From: IDS-8 sp036381215
GTDB taxonomy: Bacteria > Pseudomonadota > Gammaproteobacteria > Steroidobacterales > Woeseiaceae
Length of the DNA stretch: 50,525 bases
Reading direction: 5' to 3'
Assembly: GCA_036381215.1 (NCBI GenBank)
Contig: DASVDF010000017.1
Location: forward strand, 1 to 50,525
Shown here: one piece after another, positions 1-8,321 of the stretch
Layout of the letters: each line of letters starts with the position of its first letter
Position numbering within the stretch: position 1 is the stretch's first letter
Position numbers and translations under genes: made by a program
The notes under the pieces: model-generated
Seen by the model: only the letters and a program-made list of their open reading frames with translations
Databases searched by the model: none
Told to the model about the DNA's origin: nothing

Positions 1-1181
1 ACGTCCTGGTGCTCGGCGCCGGCAAGATCGGCGCGCTGATTTCCGGCCTCCTCGCCGAATCCGGCGACTATGGCGTGCAGCTCGCCGACAGTGCCGAGGG
101 CGCCGCGCAAGCGGTCGCCGCGGCGCACGGCAGCGGCGCCATCCGGCCCTTCACGTTCGACGCCACCGACGCGGCGGCGCTCACCGGGCACGTGCGCGCG
201 CACCGCCCGACCGCCGTCGTGTCCGGCCTCCCCTATTACTGCAATCCCGCGGTCGCGCAGGTCGCGCGCGCGGAAAACCTTCACTACTTCGATCTCACCG
301 AGGACGTCGCCGTCACGCGCGCGGTGCGCGAGCTCGCACAGGGGGCCACTACCGCGTTCGTGCCGCAGTGCGGCCTCGCGCCCGGATTCATCAGCATCGC
401 TGCCAACGAGCTGATCAAGCACTTCGACAGCCTGCGCACCGTGAAGCTGCGCGTCGGCGCACTCCCGCAGCACCCGAACAACGTACTCAAGTACTCGCTC
501 ACGTGGTCCACCGACGGCCTCATCAACGAGTACGGCAACCCGTGCCAGGCGATCGCCGACGGCAAGGCGCTCGACGTGCTGCCGCTCGAAGGACTCGAGG
601 AGATCGAGATCGATGGCACGCTGTACGAGGCGTTCAACACCTCGGGCGGCCTCGGCTCGCTCGCGGAGACCTACGGTGAGCGCGTCGAGAGCATGGACTA
701 CAAGACCATCCGCTATCCCGGGCACTGCGAGCAGATGCGCCTGCTCATGAACGGCCTGAAGCTCAACCAGGATCGCGCGACGCTGAAGCGCATCCTCGAG
801 AACTCCGTGCCGCAGACGCTGCAGGACGTCGTCATCGTGTACGCCGCGGTCACGGGAATGCAGGACGGGGAATTCCGCGAGGAGAACTACGTCAACAAGG
901 TGTATCCTGAAGTCGTCGGCGGCCGCCTGTGGTCCGCGATACAGATCACCACCGCCGCCGGCGTCTGCAGCGTCATGGATATCGTGCTGTCCGGCTCTCC
1001 CACGCGCAGCGGGTTCGTCGCGCAGGAAGAATTCAGCCTGGGCGAGATCCTCGCCAACCGCTTCGGCGAGTATTACGAGCACGGCGGCAGCAGCCAGCTC
1101 TCGGCGGAAATCGTGGCGCGGGGCGAGACCGGACGTCAGCGCGGCAAGGCACGGCAGGAAGTGAAAGGGCAAGCGCAATGA
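1..1181 (+). CDS. Saccharopine/lysine dehydrogenase family oxidoreductase, 5'-truncated by window edge
   Basis: The reading frame is already open at base 3, and the Rossmann nucleotide-binding motif GAGKIG lies at the very edge, so a few N-terminal residues are missing. About 390 residues remain. The motifs GLAPGFI and STDGLINEYGNPC are typical of the saccharopine dehydrogenase / lysine 6-dehydrogenase fold. The family interconverts saccharopine with aminoadipate semialdehyde and glutamate, or oxidises the lysine epsilon-amino group. The stop codon overlaps the start of the downstream ALDH7-type gene (ATGA), so the two are translationally coupled; ALDH7 enzymes oxidise aminoadipate semialdehyde. 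A lysine-catabolic role is therefore well supported. Which of the two reactions it performs cannot be decided here, because the upstream partner gene is outside the window. Confidence 0.8.
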   Translation, partial: VLVLGAGKIGALISGLLAESGDYGVQLADSAEGAAQAVAAAHGSGAIRPFTFDATDAAALTGHVRAHRPTAVVSGLPYYCNPAVAQVARAENLHYFDLTEDVAVTRAVRELAQGATTAFVPQCGLAPGFISIAANELIKHFDSLRTVKLRVGALPQHPNNVLKYSLTWSTDGLINEYGNPCQAIADGKALDVLPLEGLEEIEIDGTLYEAFNTSGGLGSLAETYGERVESMDYKTIRYPGHCEQMRLLMNGLKLNQDRATLKRILENSVPQTLQDVVIVYAAVTGMQDGEFREENYVNKVYPEVVGGRLWSAIQITTAAGVCSVMDIVLSGSPTRSGFVAQEEFSLGEILANRFGEYYEHGGSSQLSAEIVARGETGRQRGKARQEVKGQAQ

Positions 1182-2695
1182 ACGACATTCTGAAACGCCT
1201 CGGCCTCGAGGAAACGAATCCCGGCACATGGTCGGGCACACGCTCTTCGGCGAGTGCGGAAGCACCGTTGATCGAGTCGCTGAACCCGACGACCAACGAG
1301 GTGATCGCCGCGGTGCATGCGACGACGCGCGTCGAGTACGAGCGCATGATCGAAGCCGCGCGCGAGGCCGCGCGCGAGTGGCGCAAGGTACCGGCCCCGG
1401 TGCGCGGCGACGCCGTGCGGCGCATCGGCAACGCGCTGCGCGATCACAAGGACGCGCTCGGCAGCCTGGTCACGCTCGAGAACGGCAAGATCAAAGCCGA
1501 GGGCGACGGTGAGGTGCAGGAGATGATCGACATCTGCGACTTCGCGGTCGGCCAGTCCCGCATGCTCTACGGCAAGACGATGCATTCGGAGCGGCCACGC
1601 CATCGCATGTACGAGCAGTGGCACCCGCTCGGGGTGGTCGGCATCATCACCGCCTTCAACTTCCCGGTGGCGGTGTGGTCGTGGAATGCCTGCCTCGCGA
1701 CCATCTGCGGCAACGTGAACGTGTGGAAGCCCTCGCCGAAGGCGCCGCTGTGCGCGGTGGCCGTGCAGAAAATCTGCAACGAGGCGCTGAAGGACGCGGG
1801 CTATCCCGAGATCTTTCACCTGTTCAACGACGCCGACAACACGCTGGCGCAACAACTCGTGGACGACCCGCGCGTCGACCTCCTGTCGTTCACCGGCTCC
1901 TCCGCGGTCGGCCGCAAGGTCGGGGAGCGGGTCGCGGCGCGCATGGGCAAGAGCCTGCTCGAGCTCGGCGGCAACAATGCGATCATCGTCGACGAGCACG
2001 CGAATCTCGAGCTCGCCGTGCCGGCGATCGTGTTCGGTGCCGTCGGCACCGCCGGGCAGCGCTGCACGACCACGCGGCGTGTGCTGGTGCACGAATCGCG
2101 TTTCGCGGAGCTCCAGGACAAGCTCGTCAACGCCTACGCCCAGGTGCGCATCGGCGATCCACTGGACAAGAACACCCTGATGGGGCCGCTGATCGACGAC
2201 GCCGCGGTGCAGCGTTTCGAGAGCGCGTGCGCCGCGGTGCAGAAAGCCGGCGGCGAGCTGCTGTGCGGCGGCAAGCGCCTCGACCGTCCGGGCAACTTCG
2301 TCGAGCCGGCGATCGCCGTCGGCCGGAACGAATGGGACATCGTGCAGACCGAGACCTTCGGCCCGATCCTGTACCTCATCAAGTACCGCGACCTCGAGGA
2401 AGCCATCGCGATGCACAACGGCGTCGTCCAGGGCCTCTCGTCCGCCATTTTCACGGACAACCTCCAGCACGCGGAGTACTTCCTGTCGGCACTCGGCTCC
2501 GATTGCGGCATCGCGAACGTCAACATCGGCACGTCGGGGGCCGAGATCGGCGGCGCCTTCGGCGGCGAGAAGGAAACCGGCGGCGGCCGCGAGTCGGGTT
2601 CGGACGCGTGGCAGGCCTACATGCGCCGGCAGACGAACACCATCAACTGGGGCACCGACCTGCCGCTCGCGCAAGGCATCGACTTCCGCCTCTGA
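1178..2695 (+). CDS. ALDH7-family aldehyde dehydrogenase (alpha-aminoadipic semialdehyde / piperideine-6-carboxylate dehydrogenase)
   Basis: A 505-residue NAD(P)-dependent aldehyde dehydrogenase. The start is the ATG that overlaps the preceding stop (ATGA); an open frame further upstream is only a shadow of the previous gene. The general-base Glu is about residue 262 in ELGGNN, and the catalytic Cys about residue 296 in GQRCTTTRR, giving the usual 34-residue spacing. The ITAFNFPVAVWSWN stretch is characteristic of ALDH7 (antiquitin) rather than ALDH1/2. Known ALDH7 enzymes oxidise aminoadipate semialdehyde to aminoadipate, the step that follows the saccharopine or lysine-dehydrogenase reaction. 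It is the last gene of this cluster; a perfect inverted repeat follows the stop. Confidence 0.9.
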   Translation: MNDILKRLGLEETNPGTWSGTRSSASAEAPLIESLNPTTNEVIAAVHATTRVEYERMIEAAREAAREWRKVPAPVRGDAVRRIGNALRDHKDALGSLVTLENGKIKAEGDGEVQEMIDICDFAVGQSRMLYGKTMHSERPRHRMYEQWHPLGVVGIITAFNFPVAVWSWNACLATICGNVNVWKPSPKAPLCAVAVQKICNEALKDAGYPEIFHLFNDADNTLAQQLVDDPRVDLLSFTGSSAVGRKVGERVAARMGKSLLELGGNNAIIVDEHANLELAVPAIVFGAVGTAGQRCTTTRRVLVHESRFAELQDKLVNAYAQVRIGDPLDKNTLMGPLIDDAAVQRFESACAAVQKAGGELLCGGKRLDRPGNFVEPAIAVGRNEWDIVQTETFGPILYLIKYRDLEEAIAMHNGVVQGLSSAIFTDNLQHAEYFLSALGSDCGIANVNIGTSGAEIGGAFGGEKETGGGRESGSDAWQAYMRRQTNTINWGTDLPLAQGIDFRL

Positions 2696-2696
2696 C

Positions 2697-2723
2697 CGTA
2701 GGAGCGCGCATCGCGCTCCTACG
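2697..2723. repeat. REP-like element forming a perfect 12-bp hairpin
   Basis: The arms CGTAGGAGCGCG (2697-2708) and CGCGCTCCTACG (2712-2723) are exact reverse complements around the loop CAT. It fills the gap between two convergent genes, so it could act as a bidirectional terminator or mRNA 3'-end protector. It belongs to the GTAGGAGCGCGC family seen about 13 times in the window. It has no T-run, so a classical intrinsic terminator is not shown. Confidence 0.8.
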
Positions 2724-2731
2724 AGTGGGGG

Positions 2732-3229
2732 TCACACATCCGGCGGAGGGACGCGCTCGAAGCGGTTCTGCTCGCGGTTCTTGAGGACCTCGCCCGAGGC
2801 GAAGATCTCGCCGTTCATCGCGATGTAGACGCCGGGCGGGGCGGCCTGCACCGCGCCGACGGCCAGCCCCACGTTGAACACGGCGTCGGTGTGCTTGAAG
2901 CGGGCCGGGGTCAGCGCGCCGGTGAGCACGATCGTGCGGCCGGCAATGCCCTCGAGCGCCCGCGCGGTCTCGACCATGGTGTCGGTGCCGTGGGTGACGA
3001 CGTAGCGCTGCTTATCGTCCTCCTCGATGTAGCGCCGGATGGCGGCCCGGTCGGCGTCGGTGAGCTCGAGGCTGTCTTTGCGGAACAGCGACACGACGTC
3101 GTATTCGAAGCCGGCCAGCGCTTCGGTGAGGATATGCCGGACCTGCGAGTCGCCCACCTCGAACGCGCTTTTCGCGTCGAAATAGATCTTGTCGATCGTG
3201 CCGCCGGTCGTGAGAAATCGGATGAACAT
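2732..3229 (-). CDS. Single-domain asparaginase-like protein
   Basis: A 165-residue protein matching only the N-terminal domain of type I/II L-asparaginases (usually about 330 residues). It keeps both nucleophile-region motifs, TTGGTID (T11) and THGTDTM (T82, D83). By remembered alignment to E. coli AnsB, the D161-K162 pair is replaced (the stretch reads GAVQAAPPG), so the canonical Thr-Lys-Asp relay is incomplete. The frame is intact and the ends look natural, so it is probably a standing short family rather than a decayed gene. Whether it hydrolyses asparagine is unknown. It is a single gene convergent with the ALDH. Confidence 0.75.
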   Translation of the reverse strand: MFIRFLTTGGTIDKIYFDAKSAFEVGDSQVRHILTEALAGFEYDVVSLFRKDSLELTDADRAAIRRYIEEDDKQRYVVTHGTDTMVETARALEGIAGRTIVLTGALTPARFKHTDAVFNVGLAVGAVQAAPPGVYIAMNGEIFASGEVLKNREQNRFERVPPPDV

Positions 3230-3399
3230 GCGCCGCGAGTGCCGGAAAGGCCGGAAAAAGCCCGGCCATTATCGGCCAAAGGCGCCGGCGCGGCCAGACG
3301 AAGGCCCGGCCGGCCGTATCGAGAACCGCCCGCCGGGAGGCCGCCACGTCGAAAACGTTAGGGATGGCCCTTCCGACATCCTGCCCGGGGCCGCGCCGC

Positions 3400-3408
3400 T
3401 GTTATGAT
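3400..3408 (+). promoter_or_regulatory. Extended -10 promoter of nfeD-like gene
   Basis: TGTTATGAT (TG-n-TATGAT) lies just upstream of the ATG at 3415. Transcription would be expected to begin about 7 bases after the hexamer, at or very near the start codon, implying a leaderless or nearly leaderless mRNA. No good -35 is visible. The call rests on the motif alone. Confidence 0.4.
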
Positions 3409-3414
3409 GGGGCC

Positions 3415-4851
3415 ATGATCACGATCCGCCCGCGGGGCCGGCCCGCCGCGCTGCGGCGCTGCGGCGCGGCGCTCGCGGTACTGCTCGCGCTGCTGTTCGC
3501 CGTCCGCCCGGCATCGGCCGACGGCCTGGTCCTGCAGCTCGATCTCGAAGGCGCGCTCGGCGTGGCCACCGCCGAATACATCGTGGGCGGCATCCGGCAA
3601 GCCGAAGCGCGCAACGCGAACCTCGTGATCATCCGCATGGATACCCCCGGCGGGCTCATGCAGCCGATGCGCGAAATCATCCAGGCCATCCTCGCTTCCT
3701 CCGTGCCGGTCGCCACCTACGTTTATCCGAACGGCGCGCGGGCCGACAGCGCCGGCACGTACATCCTGCTCGCCAGCCACATTGCGGCCATGGCGCCGAC
3801 GACGCATCTCGGCGCAGCTTCCCCCGTGTCGCTCGGCGGTGATGGCGCTCCGCCCGGGCAGCCGGCGGAACCGGCGCCGGACACGCCGCCGGCCGACGGC
3901 GAGGAACCGGAGCAGCACCAGCCGCCGCTGCCGGACACCACGATGGAGAGGAAGGTCCTGAACGATGCCGTCGCGTACATACGCGGGCTCGCGGCACGCC
4001 ACGGGCGCAACGCCGACTGGGCCGAGAAGGCGGTCCGCGAGGCGGCGACGCTCACCGCGGACGCGGCGCTGCGGGAGAACGTCATCGATCTCGTCGCGGA
4101 GAATCGTGGCGAGCTGCTGCGCTCGATCGACGGCCGCGAAGTGCGGCTCGAGAGCGGGCCGGCCACGGTAGACACCGGGAACGTCACCGTCGAGGAAGTC
4201 GAGCCGAGCTGGCGCATCAAGTTCCTGGCCACGATCTCCAACCCCGAGATTGCCCTCCTTCTCGGCGTGATCGGGCTGTACGGACTGCTGCTCGAGGCTT
4301 ACAACCCCGGCGGCGTGCTCCCCGGCGTCGTCGGCGTGATCTGCCTGCTGCTCGCGGGGTATGCGCTGCAGGTCATCCCGGTGAATTTCGCCGGCCTGGC
4401 CCTGATCCTCGTCGGCCTTGCCCTGATCGTGGCGGAGGCGTTCGTTCCGAGCTTCGGCGCGCTCGGCCTGGGCGGCCTGGCCGCCTTCATCTTCGGCGCG
4501 ATCATCATGTTCGACACCGGCATTCCCGGCTTCGGCATCTCGATCACCTTCGTCGTGGTGTTCGCCCTCTCGGTGGGGCTCTCGATGCTCCTCGTCATGA
4601 GTTACGTCATCAGACTGCACCGGCGCGGCCCGGTCAGCGGCACGGCCTCCATCGTGGGCGGCACCGGCACGGCGATGGAAGATTTCACCGGCCCCGGCCG
4701 TGTGTGGCTCGAGGGCGAAGCCTGGGCGGCGGTGAGCGATGTGCCGGTGCGGAAAAACGAAGAAGTGGTGGTCCGACGGCTGGACGGCCTGACGCTGCAC
4801 GTCGAGCCGCTCGGCCGCCAGGACAGGACGGAAACCCGAATCGACAGTTGA
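3415..4851 (+). CDS. NfeD family membrane-bound ClpP-class serine protease
   Basis: A 478-residue protein with the long NfeD architecture. A signal/anchor segment (about 10-36) is followed by a ClpP-like protease domain (about 37-240) with DTPGG and ADSAGTY (candidate nucleophile Ser112) and candidate base Lys180 in ERKVLND. Next come several membrane segments (about 255-420) and a C-terminal NfeD OB-fold. Between Ser and Lys there is a Pro/Ala/Glu-rich insertion (about 140-172) that lengthens the usual spacing. Archaeal homologues cleave the hydrophobic tail of the partner stomatin. Here the slipin gene follows after 57 bases, giving the classic nfeD-stomatin pair, inferred to act in membrane-domain quality control. 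ATG 3415 was chosen because an upstream ATG at 3364 would precede the candidate promoter and add no conserved sequence. Confidence 0.88.
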   Translation: MITIRPRGRPAALRRCGAALAVLLALLFAVRPASADGLVLQLDLEGALGVATAEYIVGGIRQAEARNANLVIIRMDTPGGLMQPMREIIQAILASSVPVATYVYPNGARADSAGTYILLASHIAAMAPTTHLGAASPVSLGGDGAPPGQPAEPAPDTPPADGEEPEQHQPPLPDTTMERKVLNDAVAYIRGLAARHGRNADWAEKAVREAATLTADAALRENVIDLVAENRGELLRSIDGREVRLESGPATVDTGNVTVEEVEPSWRIKFLATISNPEIALLLGVIGLYGLLLEAYNPGGVLPGVVGVICLLLAGYALQVIPVNFAGLALILVGLALIVAEAFVPSFGALGLGGLAAFIFGAIIMFDTGIPGFGISITFVVVFALSVGLSMLLVMSYVIRLHRRGPVSGTASIVGGTGTAMEDFTGPGRVWLEGEAWAAVSDVPVRKNEEVVVRRLDGLTLHVEPLGRQDRTETRIDS

Positions 4852-4908
4852 CCACCGCGGCCGGGGCGCAGCCGCGTACGATCACAAAGGCGCTTCAAAG
4901 GAGCACCC

Positions 4909-5679
4909 ATGCCAGTCTCGATCACTGCCTTCGGCCTCATCGCGGCCCTTCTCGTCGTTATCCTCTACAACACCATCAAGGTGCTCAAGGAGTACGAGCG
5001 CGGCGTGGTGTTCTTCCTCGGCCGCTTCCAGCGGGTGAAAGGGCCCGGCCTGATCCTCCTCTTCCCCGTCATCCAGACCATGACCAAAGTCGACCTGCGC
5101 GTGATCGTGCTCGACGTGCCGACACAGGACGTCATCTCGCGCGACAACGTCTCGGTCAAGGTCAATGCCGTGATCTACTTCCGCATCGTGGACCCGGAGA
5201 AAGCGGTGATCCGGGTCGCGAACGTGTTCGAGGCCACGAGCCAGCTTTCGCAGACGACGCTGCGGTCGGTGCTTGGCCGGCACGAGCTGGACGACATGCT
5301 CGCGGAGCGCGAGAAGCTCAACAACGACATCCAGACGATCCTCGACCAGCGCACGGACGCATGGGGCGTCAAGGTGGCGAACGTCGAGATCAAGCACGTG
5401 GACCTGGACGAGAGCATGATCCGCGCGATCGCCCAGCAGGCCGAGGCCGAGCGCTCGCGGCGCGCCAAGGTGATCAACGCCGAGGGCGAGCTCCAGGCGG
5501 CGCAGAAGCTCGCCGACGCGGCGCGTACCCTCGCCCAGGAAAAACAGGCGCTCCAGCTCCGCTATCTCCAGACGCTGCGCGATATCGCGAACGACAGGAG
5601 CAACACCATCGTGTTCCCGGCGCCGCTCGAGATGTTCGGGCCGTTCATGGAGTGGGCCGAGTCGCGGAAACAGCCGTAG
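4909..5679 (+). CDS. Slipin (stomatin/prohibitin family SPFH protein)
   Basis: A 256-residue SPFH protein. One N-terminal membrane segment (about 5-22) is followed by the stomatin core, with KEYERGVVFFLGRF, the VKVNAVIYFRI strand and a coiled-coil C-terminus (AQQAEAERSRRAKVINAEGE). A good ribosome site (AAAGGAG) precedes the ATG. Slipins oligomerise on the cytoplasmic membrane face and are partner or substrate of the NfeD protease encoded just upstream. The stop codon TAG is part of a GTAGGAGCGCGC repeat, so the last residues may have been set by repeat insertion. Confidence 0.92.
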   Translation: MPVSITAFGLIAALLVVILYNTIKVLKEYERGVVFFLGRFQRVKGPGLILLFPVIQTMTKVDLRVIVLDVPTQDVISRDNVSVKVNAVIYFRIVDPEKAVIRVANVFEATSQLSQTTLRSVLGRHELDDMLAEREKLNNDIQTILDQRTDAWGVKVANVEIKHVDLDESMIRAIAQQAEAERSRRAKVINAEGELQAAQKLADAARTLAQEKQALQLRYLQTLRDIANDRSNTIVFPAPLEMFGPFMEWAESRKQP

Positions 5680-5700
5680 GAGCGCGCATCGCGCGACTCC
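5676..5700 (+). repeat. REP-like element, forward copy overlapping the slipin stop codon
   Basis: It begins GTAGGAGCGCGCATCGCGCG; the TAG is the slipin stop. It pairs with an inverted copy at 5759-5796, a BIME-like arrangement between convergent genes. Confidence 0.75.
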
Positions 5701-5713
5701 GATGGGACGTCGT

Positions 5714-5739
5714 GCCGGCGCTCTAGCGGGAGCGCCGGC
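5714..5739. terminator. GC-rich hairpin between convergent slipin and sensor kinase genes
   Basis: GCCGGCGCT (5714-5722) and AGCGCCGGC (5731-5739) form a perfect 9-bp stem with an 8-base loop. It lies midway between two inverted REP-like copies. A bidirectional terminator role is plausible, but there is no T-tract. Confidence 0.45.
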
Positions 5740-5758
5740 GTGCCTTCATCGGGGTATC

Positions 5759-5796
5759 TGCCTTCGTTCGTCGCGCGCAGTGTGCGCTCCTGCAGG
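5759..5796 (-). repeat. REP-like element, inverted copy
   Basis: On the minus strand it reads GCAGGAGCGCACACTGCGCG followed by CGACGAACGAAGGCA. It shares the longer downstream part (GAACGAAGGCA) with copies at 20875-20913 and 27041-27084. Confidence 0.7.
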
Positions 5797-5812
5797 TTGG
5801 CGGCGAGCGGTG

Positions 5813-7192
5813 TTACGTCGGTACGGGCTGGCGGCGGGCGATGGTGACGGTGATCTGCGCCCCGCCCCAGGCGGAGCGCGCCACCTCGACGTCGCCGCCA
5901 TAGCTAGCGGCAATGTCCTTGACGATGGCGAGCCCGATGCCGTGGCCCGGCGCGCTCTCGTCGAGCCGCATGCCGCGCTCGAGCAGCAGGCTCGAAGCTT
6001 CCTCCGGAATGCCGGGGCCGTCGTCGCTGACCACGATGCGGATGCCCGCGCTCCGCCCCTGCTCCGGAGAGGCCGGTCCCACATCGATCTCCACCCGGCG
6101 GCGGCACCACTTGCAGGCGTTGTCCAGGAGATTGCCGGTGAGCTCCAGGAAATCGCCGCTGTCGCCACGGAACACCGCCCCCTTCGCCACGCGGATCCCG
6201 ATCTCGGGGTTCTTCTCCTTGTAGACCTTCGCCAGCGCGTCGACCAGCCGTTCGAGCTCCTTCTCGATCGCGACGGCTGCCACGCCGAAACCATCGGCGG
6301 CGTAACGTGCCGGCTTGCGCAGCTGGTAGCGCACGATGTCATCCATGCGCTGCACCTGTTCCTCGACCCGATCCGTGAGCTCCGAGCGCGGCTCACCCTG
6401 CACGATCGAGCGGATCGCCGCGAGCGGCGTCTTCAGGCTGTGCGCGAGATTACCCAGCGTGTGCATGTAGCGCTCCGAGCGCGCGCGCTCGCTGCCGATC
6501 AGCGCGTTCATGTTGAACGCGACGCCCTGCAGCTCGGACGGGAACGATTCGGACAGCGCCTGCCGGCGGCCGTCCTCGATCTCGCGGATCTCCTTTTCGA
6601 TCCGCCGCAGCGGTTGCAGGATGCCGCGCATCACGAGCGAGATCGCAAACAGCATCACCGCCGCGACGACCGCGAACCAGGTGAAGAGCTGCTTGCGGAA
6701 CGCCGCGATCTGCGCATGGAACGTGTCGCGGCTCTCCGCGACGCTGAACGTGTAGGTCTTGAGATCGCCGCCCGGGAACTGCCAGGCGACCCTGAGGCTC
6801 AGCACCATCAGCTCGCCGTCGTCCTCGGCAGGCAGGATCGCGTAGTGCGGATCGCCCTGGCGCGGCGGCGCCACCCGCGGCAACGCGATCCCGAGCGCGG
6901 AGCGCGAGCTCCAGACCCGGCGCCCCTCTTCGTCGCGCAGCTCGGCGTACAGGCCCGAGCCGGGGGCCGCGAAACGTTCTTCCGGCAGATCCGGCGGCAT
7001 CTCGAGCTGCTGGCGCTCCCCGTTGGGCTCGGCGGCCGCGAGCAGCGACATCAGGTGGCCGTCGAGAATGTCGCGCTGCGCCTGCTCGCCCGCCTGCCGG
7101 AACGCGCTGTCGAGGACGAGAATGGTCGCGCCGAAGAAGACGAGCAGCAGCAGGCTGACGGAAATCAGGAGCCGTGCGCTGAGCGACGACAT
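5813..7192 (-). CDS. phoQ: PhoQ-like sensor histidine kinase
   Basis: A 459-residue membrane kinase. TM1 is about 8-31, an extracytoplasmic sensor domain about 32-165, TM2 about 168-192, then a HAMP linker. The dimerisation motif LGNLAHSLKTPLAAIRS has phospho-acceptor His251; the N-box LTGNLLDNACK is at 351-361, DDGPGI at 390-395 and GHGIGLAIVKD at 417-427. The HSLKTPLA H-box is that of the PhoQ group. The response regulator gene lies 10 bases upstream in the same operon. PhoQ of enterics senses divalent cations, acid and cationic peptides; whether this orthologue does is inferred only from family. The sensor domain is not strikingly acidic. Confidence 0.82.
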   Translation of the reverse strand: MSSLSARLLISVSLLLLVFFGATILVLDSAFRQAGEQAQRDILDGHLMSLLAAAEPNGERQQLEMPPDLPEERFAAPGSGLYAELRDEEGRRVWSSRSALGIALPRVAPPRQGDPHYAILPAEDDGELMVLSLRVAWQFPGGDLKTYTFSVAESRDTFHAQIAAFRKQLFTWFAVVAAVMLFAISLVMRGILQPLRRIEKEIREIEDGRRQALSESFPSELQGVAFNMNALIGSERARSERYMHTLGNLAHSLKTPLAAIRSIVQGEPRSELTDRVEEQVQRMDDIVRYQLRKPARYAADGFGVAAVAIEKELERLVDALAKVYKEKNPEIGIRVAKGAVFRGDSGDFLELTGNLLDNACKWCRRRVEIDVGPASPEQGRSAGIRIVVSDDGPGIPEEASSLLLERGMRLDESAPGHGIGLAIVKDIAASYGGDVEVARSAWGGAQITVTIARRQPVPT

Positions 7193-7202
7193 GCCCGGGC
7201 AG

Positions 7203-7886
7203 CTAGCCTGACTGCCGTTCCAGCGCGAAGCGATAGCCCCGACCGCGTAGCGTCTCGATGGGCTTCAGTCGGTTGTCCGGGTCCATTTTCTTGCGCAGCC
7301 GGCCGATGAACACCTCGATGACGTTGCTGTCCCGCTCGAAATCCTGGTCGTACAGGCGATCGGTGAGCTCCGCCTTCGAGATCACCTCGCCGGCACGCAT
7401 CATGAGGTGCTCGAGGATCCGGTACTCGAACGTGGTGAGCTCAATGGCGCGCCCTTCGACCTTCAGCTCCTGGCGCGCGGTGTCGAGCGTGACCGGCCCC
7501 GCGGTGAGGGCCGGGGAAGCCCAGCCGCCGCTCCTTCTCAGCAACGCGTTGACGCGCGCGAGGACTTCCTCGAAATGGAACGGCTTGACGACGTAGTCGT
7601 CCGCGCCCGCGGACAGGCCGTCCACCTTGTCCTGCCAGCGGTCGCGCGCGGTCAGCACGAGGACGGGATACGTCTTGCCCTTCTCGCGCAGCGTACGGAT
7701 CACGTCCAGCCCGGAAATCTCCGGCAACCCGAGATCGACGATGGCGAGATCGACCGGGTATTCGAGGGCGAAATACAGACCTTCACGACCGTCGCCGGCG
7801 CGCTCGAGCGCGAACCCATGGTCGGCGAGCTGCCGGCACAGCGACTCGCGCAATACCTCGTCGTCCTCGATTACGAGCAGGCGCAT
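7203..7886 (-). CDS. phoP: OmpR/PhoP-family response regulator
   Basis: A 227-residue response regulator. The receiver domain is about 1-115 with acidic residues in EDDE, phospho-acceptor Asp51 in IVDLGLP, Thr79 and Lys101. The C-terminal winged-helix DNA-binding domain is about 130-225 (FEYRILEHLM, RLRKKMDPDN, ETLRGRGYRF). It lies between the PepSY gene (12-base gap) and the kinase gene (10-base gap), all on the minus strand and clearly one transcript. The PhoP assignment comes from the partner kinase type and overall similarity. The target regulon cannot be seen here. Confidence 0.85.
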   Translation of the reverse strand: MRLLVIEDDEVLRESLCRQLADHGFALERAGDGREGLYFALEYPVDLAIVDLGLPEISGLDVIRTLREKGKTYPVLVLTARDRWQDKVDGLSAGADDYVVKPFHFEEVLARVNALLRRSGGWASPALTAGPVTLDTARQELKVEGRAIELTTFEYRILEHLMMRAGEVISKAELTDRLYDQDFERDSNVIEVFIGRLRKKMDPDNRLKPIETLRGRGYRFALERQSG

Positions 7887-7898
7887 CGGATGCCCCGT

Positions 7899-8186
7899 TT
7901 ACCCGCGCCGGGTACGCCCGCGGATGCGCTCCGTCACGACCTTGCCGTCTTCGGTGAGCACCTTGATGACGTGCACCTCGCGATTGCCGCTGACGTGCGT
8001 CTCCGCGCTCACGATGCGCCCGCGGTATTTGCGGCGGACCATCTCCACGGCTTCACTCAGGCTGGGCCCGTCCTGCTGCTGCGCGACGAAATTGCGGCTG
8101 TGCCCGCGATCCGGCGGCGCGGCGGAAGCGGGCGCTGCAATGTACAAGGCGGCGGCCAGCAGGACAGCTCTGGAAAGAATTCGCAT
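7899..8186 (-). CDS. Small secreted PepSY-domain protein
   Basis: A 95-residue protein with a clear signal peptide (about 1-23, ending PASAA) and one PepSY-like unit (SLSEAVEMVRRKYRGRI, then VHVIKVLTEDGKVVTERI). PepSY domains are small extracytoplasmic modules that in some families inhibit proteases or accompany sensor kinases. It is the first gene of the operon with the PhoP/PhoQ-like pair, so it may modulate the kinase sensor domain or be a co-regulated target; that is inference. ATG 8186 was preferred over the ATG four codons upstream because it leaves a standard signal-peptide N-terminus. Confidence 0.72.
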   Translation of the reverse strand: MRILSRAVLLAAALYIAAPASAAPPDRGHSRNFVAQQQDGPSLSEAVEMVRRKYRGRIVSAETHVSGNREVHVIKVLTEDGKVVTERIRGRTRRG

Positions 8187-8268
8187 TACCGATGTCACCC
8201 CGGATCAGGTCGTCTTCTGCGGCGCGACCCAGGCGCCAGTTTGGTGGCTCATCCCGGCGAATGCAACG

Positions 8269-8311
8269 AGGAGCCCGCCCGGGCCAGGGTCGCCGACACG
8301 GGTGGGCTCCT
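8269..8311 (-). terminator. Possible terminator hairpin after the glycine-zipper gene
   Basis: Read on the minus strand, GGAGCCCACCCG pairs with CGGGCGGGCTCC (one wobble) around a loop of about 17 bases, just downstream of the stop at 8322. Only a weak T content follows, so termination is plausible but not certain. Confidence 0.4.
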
Positions 8312-8321
8312 GTTTCCTGCG

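Noticed and set aside
5676..5796. Insertion-sequence remnant with terminal inverted repeats
   Set aside because: The DNA between the two inverted copies is only about 60 bases and codes for nothing; the pair fits a REP/BIME unit better.
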